A stretch of DNA of 64,000 nucleotides from Planifilum sp021793745 (GCA_937983105.1 CALKAM010000022.1:1-64000); one strand, 5' to 3'. Positions 52,855 to 61,295 are shown, counted from the first letter of the stretch. Notes: generated from the letters alone by a model not told the origin. Numbers and translations: made by a program.

Positions 52855-52870
52855 TGTGAAATAGATCACA
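52855..52870 (+). promoter_or_regulatory. Fnr box for the ba3 oxidase operon
   Basis: TGTGAAATAGATCACA is a perfect TGTGA-N6-TCACA site. TATGTT (52893-52898) is a -10 candidate with a start near 52904, about 42 bp from the site centre. Rex (TTGTGAA-N-TTCACAA type) is a weaker alternative. Confidence 0.78.
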
Positions 52871-52929
52871 CCTCGCCGCAAAAGGGCGATGGTATGTTTA
52901 AAACAGATATCCAGGATGGAGGTGGAAAC

Positions 52930-53088
52930 ATGGTATCGCAGCAGGAGAAGCGGGAACCGGATCGGAAAAGCTCTCCGGATCAAAAAGAACCCTCCCTGAA
53001 AGGTACATTGGTCGGTGTATTGTTCATCGGTGGATTTATTGCGGTTACGTGGTTTTCGATCTTTTCCCTGTTCTTAAGTCGCAATTAG
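52930..53088 (+). CDS. Cytochrome ba3 oxidase subunit IIa
   Basis: The 52-aa protein has one membrane helix (about residues 23-47; KGTLVGVLFIGGFIAVTWFS), matching the small subunit IIa of ba3-type (type B) cytochrome c oxidases. I chose ATG 52930 because GGAGGTGG precedes it. It is the first gene of the oxidase operon and lies 60 bases after the Fnr box. Confidence 0.85.
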   Translation: MVSQQEKREPDRKSSPDQKEPSLKGTLVGVLFIGGFIAVTWFSIFSLFLSRN

Positions 53089-53102
53089 AAGGAGGATGAA
53101 GG

Positions 53103-53570
53103 ATGCACCTTCACCGATACGAACGGATCTGGCTGATCATCGGCGGTGCCACGCTTGTTTTGTTCCTTTCGATCGTCGGCGTGCAGGCCTTTGCCACAGA
53201 CGCCCATCCGCCGGGAAGCTTGGTTACGGTGGATCCGAAGACGGTTACCCAGGAAGCACCCTTTAACAAGCCTTCCTTGACGCAGGTGGGGGAGAAGGAA
53301 TACAAGGCCGTCATGGTGGCCCGCATGTTTTCCTTCCAACCCGGGCAAATGGAGATCCCGGCGGGGTCCACCGTTCATTTTCAAATCACCTCACCGGATG
53401 TGGTCCACGGATTTGAAATTGCGGGAACCAACGTCAACATGATGGTGGTTCCGGGACATATCAACCGGGCAACCTACACCTTCGATCGTCCCGGGGAATA
53501 TCTCATCGTCTGCAATGAGTACTGCGGTACAGGGCACCAGGTGATGGGCGGCAAAATTATCGTGAAATAA
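53103..53570 (+). CDS. cbaA: Cytochrome ba3 oxidase subunit II (CuA subunit)
   Basis: The 155-aa subunit receives electrons from cytochrome c at the binuclear CuA centre. One N-terminal helix (about residues 10-30) anchors a cupredoxin domain. CuA ligands are in DVVHGFEIAG and CNEYCGTGHQVM (Cys-x3-Cys, His, Met). The short single-helix form is typical of ba3 enzymes. GAAGGAGG precedes ATG 53103. Confidence 0.95.
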   Translation: MHLHRYERIWLIIGGATLVLFLSIVGVQAFATDAHPPGSLVTVDPKTVTQEAPFNKPSLTQVGEKEYKAVMVARMFSFQPGQMEIPAGSTVHFQITSPDVVHGFEIAGTNVNMMVVPGHINRATYTFDRPGEYLIVCNEYCGTGHQVMGGKIIVK

Positions 53571-53607
53571 CGCAGGTATGAAACATTGAAAAAGGAGTGT
53601 ATTTCCT

Positions 53608-55278
53608 ATGGAAAGGGCACAACCGGGAGCGGCGGGCTTTCGGTTTCAACCGAAGGATTCCCGATTGATCCTCGCACATATGGCCGTCGCCTTTACTGCC
53701 ATTTTCCTCGGTGCCGTCGCCGGGGTTTTGCAGGGGTTGGTCCGGGGCGGCGTCATCGATCTGGGGCCGGTGAATTATTACCAGCTGTTGACCGCCCACG
53801 GCGTGTTGATGGCTCTGGTGTTTACCACCTTTTTCATCATTGGCTTCTTATATTCGGGCCTCGTCCGCACCTGCGGCGGGACGCTGACGGATTTCAGCCG
53901 CCGTCTGGGATGGATCGGGTTTTGGCTAATGACGGTGGGGACCGCCATCGCGGCTTTCCTGATCATCGCCAATAAGGCCACCGTTTTGTACACCTTTTAC
54001 GCGCCGATGAAAGCGTCTCCCTTCTTTTACATCGGTCTCGCCCTGGTGGTTGTCGGCAGCTGGCTTGCGGCCTGGGCCATTTTCGCCCAGTATCGCTGGT
54101 GGAAAAAAGAGCATCAGGGCAAGCTGTCGCCGCTGTTTGCGTTCTTGGCCGTGGCCACCATGGGCCTGTGGCTGATCGCCACCATCGGTGTGGCCCTGGA
54201 GGTGCTGCTGCAACTCATCCCCTGGTCCTTCGGATGGGTTGATACCATCAACGTGACGCTCAGCCGCACGCTTTTCTGGTATTTCGGCCACCCGCTGGTC
54301 TACTTCTGGTTGATGCCGGCCTATATCGTCTGGTACGTTTCGATTCCGAAGATTATCGGAGGGAAAATCTTCAGCGATGCCTTGGCCCGGCTGGCCTTTA
54401 TCCTGTTTCTCCTTTTGTCGACTCCCGTCGGTTTCCACCACCAATTGACGGAGCCGGGAATCGCATCAGGATGGAAGTTCCTCCAGGTGGCGCTCACCTT
54501 CATGGTGGTGATTCCGTCGCTGATGACCGCCTTTTCCGTCCTGGCTACCTTTGAAAGCGCCGGGCGGGCCCGCGGTGCCAAGGGGCTCTTCGGATGGATC
54601 CGCATGCTCCCCTGGAAGGACGTGCGCTTTGTCGCACCGCTGTTGGGGATGCTGACCTTTATCCCCGGTGGCGCGGGAGGGATCGTCAACACCAGTCACC
54701 AGCTCAACCAGGTGGTCCACAACACCCTGTGGGTGACCGGACACTTCCACCTGACCGCCGGAACCGTTGTGATTCTCACCTTTTTCGGTGTCAGCTACTG
54801 GCTGATTCCCGCCTTGACGGGGCGCAAGCTGACCCCCGGCATCAATAAACTGGGATTGATCCAGACGGGCCTCTGGGGTCTCGGGATGTTGTTGATGTCC
54901 GGCGCCATGCATGCGGTGGGCCTTTTGGGCAGTCCGCGCCGCACCGCCTTTACCACCTACGGCGATGATCCGATCGCCCTGGGTTGGCTCACCTACCAGC
55001 AAGTGATGGCGATCGGTGGCGTACTCCTGTTCATCTCTGTTATGCTTATGGTGTGGATCGTCATCCGCTTGGCCTTCTTCGCACCTCGCGCCGAGGAGGG
55101 TGTCGATTACCCGATCGGCGAGGTGGCGGAAGAGGCGGCTTCCACACCGGCGATATTGGAGCGCTGGCCGCTGTGGGTGACGGTGGCGATCTGCTTGATC
55201 CTGGTCGCCTACACCATTCCCATTGCCCATATGATCCAATATGCGCCTCCCGGATCCCCGCCGTTTCAACCCTATTGA
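53608..55278 (+). CDS. cbaB: Cytochrome ba3 oxidase subunit I
   Basis: The 556-aa subunit holds low-spin haem b, the haem a3-CuB site and the proton path, and reduces oxygen to water. It has about 13 membrane helices. The histidine motifs LLTAHGVLMAL, WYFGHPLVYFWLMPAY (CuB ligands) and HLTAGTVV and NTLWVTGHFHLT (haem ligands) are seen. AAAAAGGAGTG precedes ATG 53608. It is high-affinity by family, in line with control by an oxygen-sensing regulator. Confidence 0.95.
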   Translation: MERAQPGAAGFRFQPKDSRLILAHMAVAFTAIFLGAVAGVLQGLVRGGVIDLGPVNYYQLLTAHGVLMALVFTTFFIIGFLYSGLVRTCGGTLTDFSRRLGWIGFWLMTVGTAIAAFLIIANKATVLYTFYAPMKASPFFYIGLALVVVGSWLAAWAIFAQYRWWKKEHQGKLSPLFAFLAVATMGLWLIATIGVALEVLLQLIPWSFGWVDTINVTLSRTLFWYFGHPLVYFWLMPAYIVWYVSIPKIIGGKIFSDALARLAFILFLLLSTPVGFHHQLTEPGIASGWKFLQVALTFMVVIPSLMTAFSVLATFESAGRARGAKGLFGWIRMLPWKDVRFVAPLLGMLTFIPGGAGGIVNTSHQLNQVVHNTLWVTGHFHLTAGTVVILTFFGVSYWLIPALTGRKLTPGINKLGLIQTGLWGLGMLLMSGAMHAVGLLGSPRRTAFTTYGDDPIALGWLTYQQVMAIGGVLLFISVMLMVWIVIRLAFFAPRAEEGVDYPIGEVAEEAASTPAILERWPLWVTVAICLILVAYTIPIAHMIQYAPPGSPPFQPY

Positions 55279-55315
55279 TCCGGTCTGACTGCAAAAAGAA
55301 AAAAGTGGAGGGATT

Positions 55316-55717
55316 GTGTTGAGCAAAGGGTCGATTCTGCGAAAGTTGGCGGCGATGCTTGGATGTCTGGCACTGTTGTTCATGGTGGCCTGCGGTAACC
55401 AGTCTTCGGACACCGGATCCACGGATTCCGGTTCGCAACAGGCGACCGAGGAACCGGCGGACTCCGGAAACGAGTCCCAGGATGGGGCTTCGGAAAATGT
55501 AGCCTATGATGAGGAAAAAGCCAAGGCCGCCTATCAATCCTGCGTCGGTTGTCACGGTGAGAATCTGGAGGGAAGCGTGGGGCCGGCCCTGACGGGCACG
55601 GGACTCAGTGAAGATGAAATCCTCGAAGTGATCGAAAACGGAAAGGGACAGATGCCCGGCGGATTGGTCACCGGGGAAGACGCGAAGAACCTGGCTGCCT
55701 GGTTGGCCGATCAATGA
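55316..55717 (+). CDS. Lipoprotein cytochrome c
   Basis: The 133-aa protein begins with a signal peptide ending in the lipobox LFMVAC (Cys26), then a Ser/Thr/Glu-rich linker, then a small cytochrome c domain. Haem is bound by SCVGCHG (CxxCH), and the axial methionine is probably in GQMPGG. It probably delivers electrons to the ba3 oxidase just upstream. The start may be GTG 55316 or TTG 55319, both after GGAGGG. Similar to B. subtilis c550/c551 type. Confidence 0.9.
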   Translation: MLSKGSILRKLAAMLGCLALLFMVACGNQSSDTGSTDSGSQQATEEPADSGNESQDGASENVAYDEEKAKAAYQSCVGCHGENLEGSVGPALTGTGLSEDEILEVIENGKGQMPGGLVTGEDAKNLAAWLADQ

Positions 55718-55739
55718 GCCCGGCTGCCGGATGAGGGGT

Positions 55740-55768
55740 TTGGTTTTCCTCGGGAAAACGGGTAAAAT
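55740..55768 (+). promoter_or_regulatory. Possible promoter of hemQ
   Basis: TTGGTT (55740-55745), a 17-bp spacer and TAAAAT (55763-55768). A start near 55775 would place the structured element (55781) almost at the 5' end of the mRNA. Confidence 0.6.
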
Positions 55769-55780
55769 GTTCAATGGACG

Positions 55781-55829
55781 GGGGTTGTGCCGGAAGGGGC
55801 GGTACAACCCCTCTCCGATTGTGGACGGA
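55781..55829 (+). ncRNA. Structured leader of hemQ (element B), shares structure with the gltX leader
   Basis: A 12-bp helix (55781-55792 with 55800-55811) is followed 10 bases later by TGGACGGA (55822-55829). Compared with element A before gltX, the helix has an added T-A pair in TTGT/ACAA, which keeps pairing intact, and the same G-T pair before CCG/CGG. It ends 22 bases before the hemQ start codon. Confidence 0.5.
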
Positions 55830-55851
55830 AATCAAAAGAGGATGTGAGGAC

Positions 55852-56610
55852 ATGAGCGAAGCGGTGAAAACCTACGAGGGTTGGTATGCCTATCACGATT
55901 TTCGCAAAATCGACTGGAGCCGGTGGAAGTCCCTCGCCCCTGAAAAAAGGGAGGAGATGGTGCAGGAGCTGTTGGAGGTTCTCCGGGAGTTCGCATCGGT
56001 GGAAGAGGAGCGAAAGGGCAGCTTTGGGCAATACGCCGTCCTGGGACACAAGGCGGACCTGCTGTTTATCCATTTCCGCCCCACCCTGGATGAGTTGAAC
56101 GAGGTAAAATGGCGGTTCGATAAAACCGCCTTTGCCGATGTGACCTTCGCCCCCACCTCCTTCATTTCTGTGGTGGAACTCAGTGCGTACACCGTTCCTC
56201 CGGGGACCGACCCCTTAAGCGATCCCGCTTTTCGGGCAAGGCTTCAACCGAGCCTGCCGGAGGCGAAATATGTCTGTTTCTACCCCATGGACAAGCGAAG
56301 GAACTTGAGCGACAACTGGTACATGCTCCCGATGGAAGAGCGGCGGAGAATGATGAAGAGCCACGGAATGATCGGCCGCTCCTATGCGGGCCGGGTTCGT
56401 CAGATCATCACCGGTTCCATCGGCTTCGACGATTGGGAATGGGGGGTTTCCCTGTTTGCGGAGGATCCCATCTCCTTTAAAAAGATTGTTACGGAGATGC
56501 GATTTGATGAAGTAAGCGCCCGGTTCGGGGAGTTTGGCTCCTTCTATCTCGGCCAGCGGCTGAGCGAAGAGGGACTGGTTGCCCTGCTGAAGAATCACAT
56601 CCAAGGATGA
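55852..56610 (+). CDS. hemQ: Coproheme decarboxylase HemQ
   Basis: This enzyme uses peroxide to oxidatively decarboxylate coproheme to haem b in the Gram-positive pathway. The 252-aa chlorite-dismutase-fold protein has Tyr144 (FYPMDKR) and His171 (KSHGMIG), matching the catalytic Tyr and the axial His of Geobacillus HemQ, and NWYMLP. I chose ATG 55852 (MSEAVKTYEGW), with GAGGATGTGAGG upstream. It lies after the oxidase and cytochrome genes that need its product. A terminator follows. Confidence 0.95.
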   Translation: MSEAVKTYEGWYAYHDFRKIDWSRWKSLAPEKREEMVQELLEVLREFASVEEERKGSFGQYAVLGHKADLLFIHFRPTLDELNEVKWRFDKTAFADVTFAPTSFISVVELSAYTVPPGTDPLSDPAFRARLQPSLPEAKYVCFYPMDKRRNLSDNWYMLPMEERRRMMKSHGMIGRSYAGRVRQIITGSIGFDDWEWGVSLFAEDPISFKKIVTEMRFDEVSARFGEFGSFYLGQRLSEEGLVALLKNHIQG

Positions 56611-56625
56611 GATCATCTGGGTGAA

Positions 56626-56656
56626 ACCCGGCGGTAACGCCGCCGGGTTTCCTTTT
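56626..56656 (+). terminator. Rho-independent terminator of hemQ
   Basis: ACCCGGCGG (56626-56634) with CCGCCGGGT (56640-56648), then TTCCTTTT. Confidence 0.88.
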
Positions 56657-56722
56657 GGAGTCAGGGGCGCTTTTCGTCGAGTGCGCGGATGCGATGTTCC
56701 TGGATCAGGGTGCAAGGGACCG

Positions 56723-57157
56723 CTATTTCAGGATCTTGGAAAACCGATAGCCGGAGATTTCATACCCCATATGCCTGTAGAAGCGGTGTGCGGCTTCGCG
56801 TTCGGGTCTGTTGCCGCTGGTCAGATAGATCAACGAGGCGCCCTGTTCTTTGGACCAAGCCTCCGCTCGCCGCAACAGCGCCTTTCCGATGCCCCGTCCG
56901 CGATATTCCGGTCGCGTCACCAGGGCAGCCACCTGAACGGCGGGGTGATCCGTTTCATAAAGGATGACCTTGCGCAATCCGATCAGCCCGACGACCTGCT
57001 GCCGATATTCCGCGACCCATGTACGATACATGGGATCGGAGCGGATCCTTTCCATACGGGCAACCATGTTCTCAGTGGACGTCGGGTAACCCAAATGCGC
57101 CATCAGCTTGGTGACGGCTTCAAGATCCTGGATGGCCCATTCGCCAATCTTGATCAA
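56723..57157 (-). CDS. GNAT family acetyltransferase
   Basis: The 144-aa protein has the acetyl-CoA motif VTRPEYRGRGIGKALL (RxxGxG/A) and the C-terminal AAHRFYRHMGYE block. Substrate unknown. I chose TTG 57157, with GGGGGGAG just upstream on its strand. The frame opens to ATG 57241, but the added 28 residues look random and its ribosome binding site abuts the ATG. Confidence 0.82.
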   Translation of the reverse strand: MIKIGEWAIQDLEAVTKLMAHLGYPTSTENMVARMERIRSDPMYRTWVAEYRQQVVGLIGLRKVILYETDHPAVQVAALVTRPEYRGRGIGKALLRRAEAWSKEQGASLIYLTSGNRPEREAAHRFYRHMGYEISGYRFSKILK

Positions 57158-57443
57158 CAATCTCCCCCCTTTTCCGCGATTGTGTGTGATTTCGACGTTT
57201 TCCTCCGCCGCTCCTGCCTCCTCCGGAAGCGCCTTTAGCATCCCCCTCTATTCACAATTCCTCCACCGAATCTTCAATCGATTGTCAACATTGGTAAAAG
57301 GAGGTGCGGGTATGAATTGATTGAGAAAACGTCCATCCGGACTCGAAAGGTGGAGATCGGAAGGGGATTATTGTCCGAATTTTGGAAAGATCGAGCCGCC
57401 GCGGTGCACGCGTCGATCAAAAGCCGAGGGAGGTGGATGCGGC

Positions 57444-57956
57444 GTGAATCGCCGGGAAAACGGGATGACCCGCCGCCGGTTTCTCACTTATACCCTGGGG
57501 GGAACGGGGGCCTTTCTCGCATCGGTCACGTTGTATCCGATGGTCCGCTTCGCCCTGGATCCTTTGGCGCAGGCCGAGGTGGAATCGGCGTTTGTGGACG
57601 TCGGTCCCGTCGACCAATTCAATGAGACCTACAAGCTGGTCCAATTCTTCGTCAAAAGGAAGGATGGTTGGTACATGCCCGAAAAGGGGCTGAAAATGGC
57701 TGCTTGGGTGCGGAGGAGCGCCTCCGGCGACATCCTCGCCCTTTCTCCGATCTGCAAGCACGTGGGTTGCACGGTGAAGTGGGAGGGGCATCCCAGGTTC
57801 AAAAACGAGTTCTTCTGTCCGTGTCACTTCGGCCGGTACGATGAAAACGGGGTGAACATTCCCGGCACACCGCCCCGAGCTCCGCTGGATCGTTATGAGA
57901 CGAAGGTGAAGAACGGAAGGCTGTTCCTCGGCCGGGTGGTGCCGCGAAGGGGTTGA
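57444..57956 (+). CDS. qcrA: Rieske iron-sulfur protein QcrA (menaquinol:cytochrome c reductase)
   Basis: The 170-aa protein carries the 2Fe-2S centre that takes electrons from menaquinol. A twin-arginine-like N-terminus (RRRFLTYTLGGTGAFL) leads to one membrane helix. Cluster ligands are CKHVGC and CPCHFG (Cys-x-His and Cys-x-x-His type). I chose GTG 57444 because GGAGGTGG lies 6 bases upstream. B. subtilis has qcrBC next; here no qcrB or qcrC follows, and lepA is next. A site AAGGAGGTG with ATGAATTGA (57312) lies upstream. Confidence 0.9.
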   Translation: MNRRENGMTRRRFLTYTLGGTGAFLASVTLYPMVRFALDPLAQAEVESAFVDVGPVDQFNETYKLVQFFVKRKDGWYMPEKGLKMAAWVRRSASGDILALSPICKHVGCTVKWEGHPRFKNEFFCPCHFGRYDENGVNIPGTPPRAPLDRYETKVKNGRLFLGRVVPRRG

Positions 57957-58089
57957 TCCGATTACAAGATGAGCGGACCGGGTGATCCTTCTCCCGATCC
58001 GCCGTGGTAGCGAAAAATGGGCGGGTAAGCCGCCGCGCTTTTTTCATGGCTATCCTTCCAACCGGCGGCCTCCGGGACGGCGCCCTCAA

Positions 58090-58118
58090 TTGAAGGTCCA
58101 TCCCGGTTTCGATATAAT
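58090..58118 (+). promoter_or_regulatory. Sigma-A promoter of lepA
   Basis: TTGAAG (58090-58095), a 17-bp spacer and a perfect TATAAT (58113-58118), 62 bases before lepA. The preceding GGCGG/CCGCC hairpin with TTTTTT (about 58022-58046) ends the qcrA transcript. Confidence 0.85.
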
Positions 58119-58180
58119 AAATTAATGCGATTCTTTGCAGATCATTCGTTTGGTCGGCCCCATGTGCAGGAGGGAAGGAA

Positions 58181-60004
58181 ATGGATGTTCGGAAACGGCA
58201 GCAATCGATCCGCAATTTTTCCATTATCGCACACATCGACCACGGCAAATCCACCCTGGCGGACCGGATTTTGGAACATACCGGAGCCCTGTCGGAAAGG
58301 GAGCGGATGGATCAGTTCCTCGACCAGATGGATCTGGAGCGGGAGCGGGGAATCACGATCAAGTTGCAGTCGGTTCGCATCAACTACCGGGCGAAGGACG
58401 GGGAGGAGTATATCCTGAACCTGATCGACACGCCTGGTCACGTGGATTTCTCCTATGAGGTCTCTCGCAGTCTGGCCGCCTGCGAGGGGGCCCTGCTGGT
58501 GGTGGACGCCGCCCAGGGGGTGGAGGCCCAAACCCTGGCCAATATCTATCTGGCGTTGGAGAACGACCTGGAAATCATCCCGGTGATCAACAAGATCGAT
58601 TTGCCCAGCGCCGAACCGGATCGGGTCAAGCGGGAGATCGAAGAGCTGATCGGGCTGGACGCCGGCGATGCGGTGCTGGCCTCGGCCAAGGAGGGCATCG
58701 GGATCGAGGAGATTTTGGAGCGCATCGTCCGCGATGTTCCTCCTCCCTCCGGGGATCCCGAAGCACCCCTGAAGGCCCTCATTTTCGACTCCGTCTACGA
58801 TTCCTACCGCGGCGTGATCACCTATATCCGGGTGGTGGACGGCTCCATCAAAAAGGGGATGAAGATCCAAATGATGTCCACCGGGAAAACCTTCGAAGTG
58901 ACGGAGGTGGGCGCCTTCACTCCTCGTCCCGTCCCGGTGGATGAGCTCTCCGCCGGCGAGGTGGGGTTCGTCGTGGCCGGGATCAAAAACGTGAGGGACA
59001 CCCGGGTGGGGGATACGATCACCGACGCCGAGCGGCCGGCCGCAGAGCCTCTGCCGGGTTACCGGCGGGTGAACCCCATGGTGTACTGCGGCATGTATCC
59101 GGTGGACTCCTCGGATTACGACGACTTGAAGGAAGCGCTGGAAAAGCTGGAGTTGAACGATGCATCCCTCCGGTATGAGCCGGAGACCTCCACCGCCCTG
59201 GGGTTCGGGTTCCGTTGCGGTTTTTTGGGTCTCCTGCACATGGAGATCATCCAGGAACGGATCGAGCGGGAATACAACATTCCGCTGATCACCACCGCTC
59301 CCAGCGTCGTGTACAAAGTCTACATGACGGATGGGGAAGTGAAGGAGATCGACAACCCCACCCACATGCCGCCCCAGCAGAACATCGATCACATCGAGGA
59401 GCCCTACGTCCGGGCCTCCATCATGGTGCCCAACGATTATGTGGGGGCCGTGATGGAGCTGTGCCAGTTCAAACGGGGAGAATACGTGGATATGCAGTAT
59501 ATGGACGCGAACCGCGTCAACCTCGTATATGAGCTGCCCCTGTCGGAGATCGTCTACGACTTTTTCGATCAGCTGAAGTCCGGAACCCGGGGCTATGCGT
59601 CCCTCGACTACGAGTTGATCGGATACAAACCCTCCCAATTGGTCAAGATGGACATCCTGCTGAACGGGGAGCCGGTGGACGCCCTCTCCTTCATCGTCCA
59701 CCGGGATAAGGCATATCACCGGGGGCGGCAGCTGGTGGAGCGGCTGAAGGAACTGATTCCCCGGCAAATGTTTGAGGTGCCCGTTCAGGCGGCCATCGGC
59801 AACAAGGTGATCGCCCGGGAAACCATCCGGGCGATGCGAAAAAACGTCTTGGCCAAATGTTACGGCGGGGATGTCAGCCGAAAGCGGAAGCTGCTGGAGA
59901 AACAAAAGGAAGGAAAAAAGCGGATGAAGGCGGTCGGGAACGTGGAGGTGCCCCAGGAGGCTTTCATGGCCGTGCTGAAGGTGGATGACAACAGCAAGAA
60001 ATGA
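58181..60004 (+). CDS. lepA: Elongation factor 4 (LepA)
   Basis: This translational GTPase binds ribosomes and helps with back-translocation or subunit assembly under stress. The 607-aa protein has AHIDHGKSTL (G1), DTPGHVDF (G3), NKIDLPSA (G4), EF-G-like domains II, III and V, and the LepA-specific C-terminal domain (KCYGGDVSRKRKLLEKQKEG). AGGAGGGAAGG precedes ATG 58181. The lepA-hemW-hrcA order is conserved in Bacillus. Confidence 0.97.
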   Translation: MDVRKRQQSIRNFSIIAHIDHGKSTLADRILEHTGALSERERMDQFLDQMDLERERGITIKLQSVRINYRAKDGEEYILNLIDTPGHVDFSYEVSRSLAACEGALLVVDAAQGVEAQTLANIYLALENDLEIIPVINKIDLPSAEPDRVKREIEELIGLDAGDAVLASAKEGIGIEEILERIVRDVPPPSGDPEAPLKALIFDSVYDSYRGVITYIRVVDGSIKKGMKIQMMSTGKTFEVTEVGAFTPRPVPVDELSAGEVGFVVAGIKNVRDTRVGDTITDAERPAAEPLPGYRRVNPMVYCGMYPVDSSDYDDLKEALEKLELNDASLRYEPETSTALGFGFRCGFLGLLHMEIIQERIEREYNIPLITTAPSVVYKVYMTDGEVKEIDNPTHMPPQQNIDHIEEPYVRASIMVPNDYVGAVMELCQFKRGEYVDMQYMDANRVNLVYELPLSEIVYDFFDQLKSGTRGYASLDYELIGYKPSQLVKMDILLNGEPVDALSFIVHRDKAYHRGRQLVERLKELIPRQMFEVPVQAAIGNKVIARETIRAMRKNVLAKCYGGDVSRKRKLLEKQKEGKKRMKAVGNVEVPQEAFMAVLKVDDNSKK

Positions 60005-60045
60005 AGCGGCTTCCGACGACGGCCTGAAGGGAAGGAGGGGAGGCG

Positions 60046-61206
60046 ATGCCCCCCGGTGCAGTCTATATCCACATTCCCTTTTGCACCAACAAATGCCACT
60101 ACTGCGACTTCACCGCTTATGTGGTGAAGGGGCAGCCGGTGGATGAATACCTGTCGGCGCTGGAGAGGGAGATGGCGATGTGGGTGCGGGACGTGCCCCC
60201 GGGTCCCATCCGCTCCATCTTTATCGGCGGAGGCACGCCGACGGTGTTGACACCGGCTCAGATGGAGCGGCTCCTTTCGTCGATCCGGCGCTTCTTTCCA
60301 AACTGGTCCGGCGATCTGGAGTTTACGGTGGAAGCCAACCCCGGTACGACGGGACCGGATCTGCTGCGCGTCATGCGGGAGGGCGGGGTGAACCGGCTCA
60401 GCCTCGGCGTCCAGACCTTCCGGCCGGACCTGCTGGTGCGGATTGGCCGGATCCATGGCGTGGAGGATGTGCTCCGCAGCGTGGAACAGGCCCGAGCCGC
60501 CGGGTTTGACAACCTCTCCTTGGATCTGATCTTTGGACTGCCGGACCAGCGGGTGGAGGATATGGAACACTCCCTGGAGCAGGCCCTTTCCCTTGAGCCG
60601 GATCACTTGTCCGTCTACAGTTTGAAGGTGGAGGAGAATACGCTTTTCCATGTGTTGTACGAGCAGGGCCGACTCCCCCTTCCCTCCGAGGATGACGAAC
60701 TGGCCATGTATCAGTTGACGCGGCGCCGCCTGGCCGAAGCGGGATACATTCAATACGAAATCAGCAACTTTGCCCGACCCGGTCGGGAAAGCCGTCACAA
60801 CTGCACCTACTGGCTGAATGAGGAATATTACGGCCTGGGAGCCGGCGCCCACGGATATGTGGGCGGCCGCCGTCACGCCAACGTGCGCGGGATCCGGGAG
60901 TATCTGCAGCACTGCCGGGAGGGGCGCCTCCCGCTGGCGGAACGAAACCGGGTGCCGGAGGCGGAGGCGATGGAGAACGAGATGATCCTCGGGCTCCGGC
61001 TGCTTCAGGGGGTGGATCGATCCCGCTTTTACCGGCGGTTTGGACAAGGGATGGAGGAGGTTTTCGGTCCGGTGCTGACGAGCTTGCGGGAAAGGCAGCT
61101 CCTGACCGAAAAGGAGGGGCGTTACGCCCTCACCGAACAGGGGCTCCTGTTCGGGAACGAGGTGTTCGCCGCCTTTGTGGGAGAGGCGAAACGAGCCGGC
61201 GGATAA
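60046..61206 (+). CDS. hemW: HemW, radical SAM haem chaperone
   Basis: The 386-aa protein begins IHIPFCTNKCHYCDF, the HemN/HemW radical SAM motif (Cys-x3-Cys-x2-Cys). Length, the lack of a fourth N-terminal Cys found in true HemN, and the position between lepA and hrcA point to HemW, a haem-inserting protein, rather than oxygen-independent coproporphyrinogen oxidase. GGAAGGAGGGGAGG precedes ATG 60046. Confidence 0.9.
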   Translation: MPPGAVYIHIPFCTNKCHYCDFTAYVVKGQPVDEYLSALEREMAMWVRDVPPGPIRSIFIGGGTPTVLTPAQMERLLSSIRRFFPNWSGDLEFTVEANPGTTGPDLLRVMREGGVNRLSLGVQTFRPDLLVRIGRIHGVEDVLRSVEQARAAGFDNLSLDLIFGLPDQRVEDMEHSLEQALSLEPDHLSVYSLKVEENTLFHVLYEQGRLPLPSEDDELAMYQLTRRRLAEAGYIQYEISNFARPGRESRHNCTYWLNEEYYGLGAGAHGYVGGRRHANVRGIREYLQHCREGRLPLAERNRVPEAEAMENEMILGLRLLQGVDRSRFYRRFGQGMEEVFGPVLTSLRERQLLTEKEGRYALTEQGLLFGNEVFAAFVGEAKRAGG

Positions 61207-61208
61207 GA

Positions 61209-61237
61209 TTGACATTGCCTTTTCCTTCTGGTACTTT
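61209..61237 (+). promoter_or_regulatory. Promoter of the hrcA-chaperonin operon
   Basis: TTGACA (61209-61214), a 17-bp spacer and TACTTT (61232-61237). The CIRCE site begins 15 bases after the -10, so HrcA bound there would block initiation. Confidence 0.82.
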
Positions 61238-61252
61238 AAAGTTGTGCATTTT

Positions 61253-61279
61253 TTAGCACTCGAGGCCTTGGAGTGCTAA
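61253..61279 (+). promoter_or_regulatory. CIRCE operator
   Basis: TTAGCACTC (61253-61261), 9 bases, GAGTGCTAA (61271-61279): a perfect CIRCE, the HrcA binding site of Firmicutes heat-shock operons. It lies 16 bases before the hrcA start codon. Confidence 0.97.
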
Positions 61280-61295
61280 CAAGGAGGTGGGGCAG

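Noticed and set aside
57317..57625. 102-aa frame from TTG 57317 overlapping qcrA
   Set aside because: Its second half is the out-of-frame shadow of qcrA, and the first half matches no family. The strong site before it is noted with qcrA.
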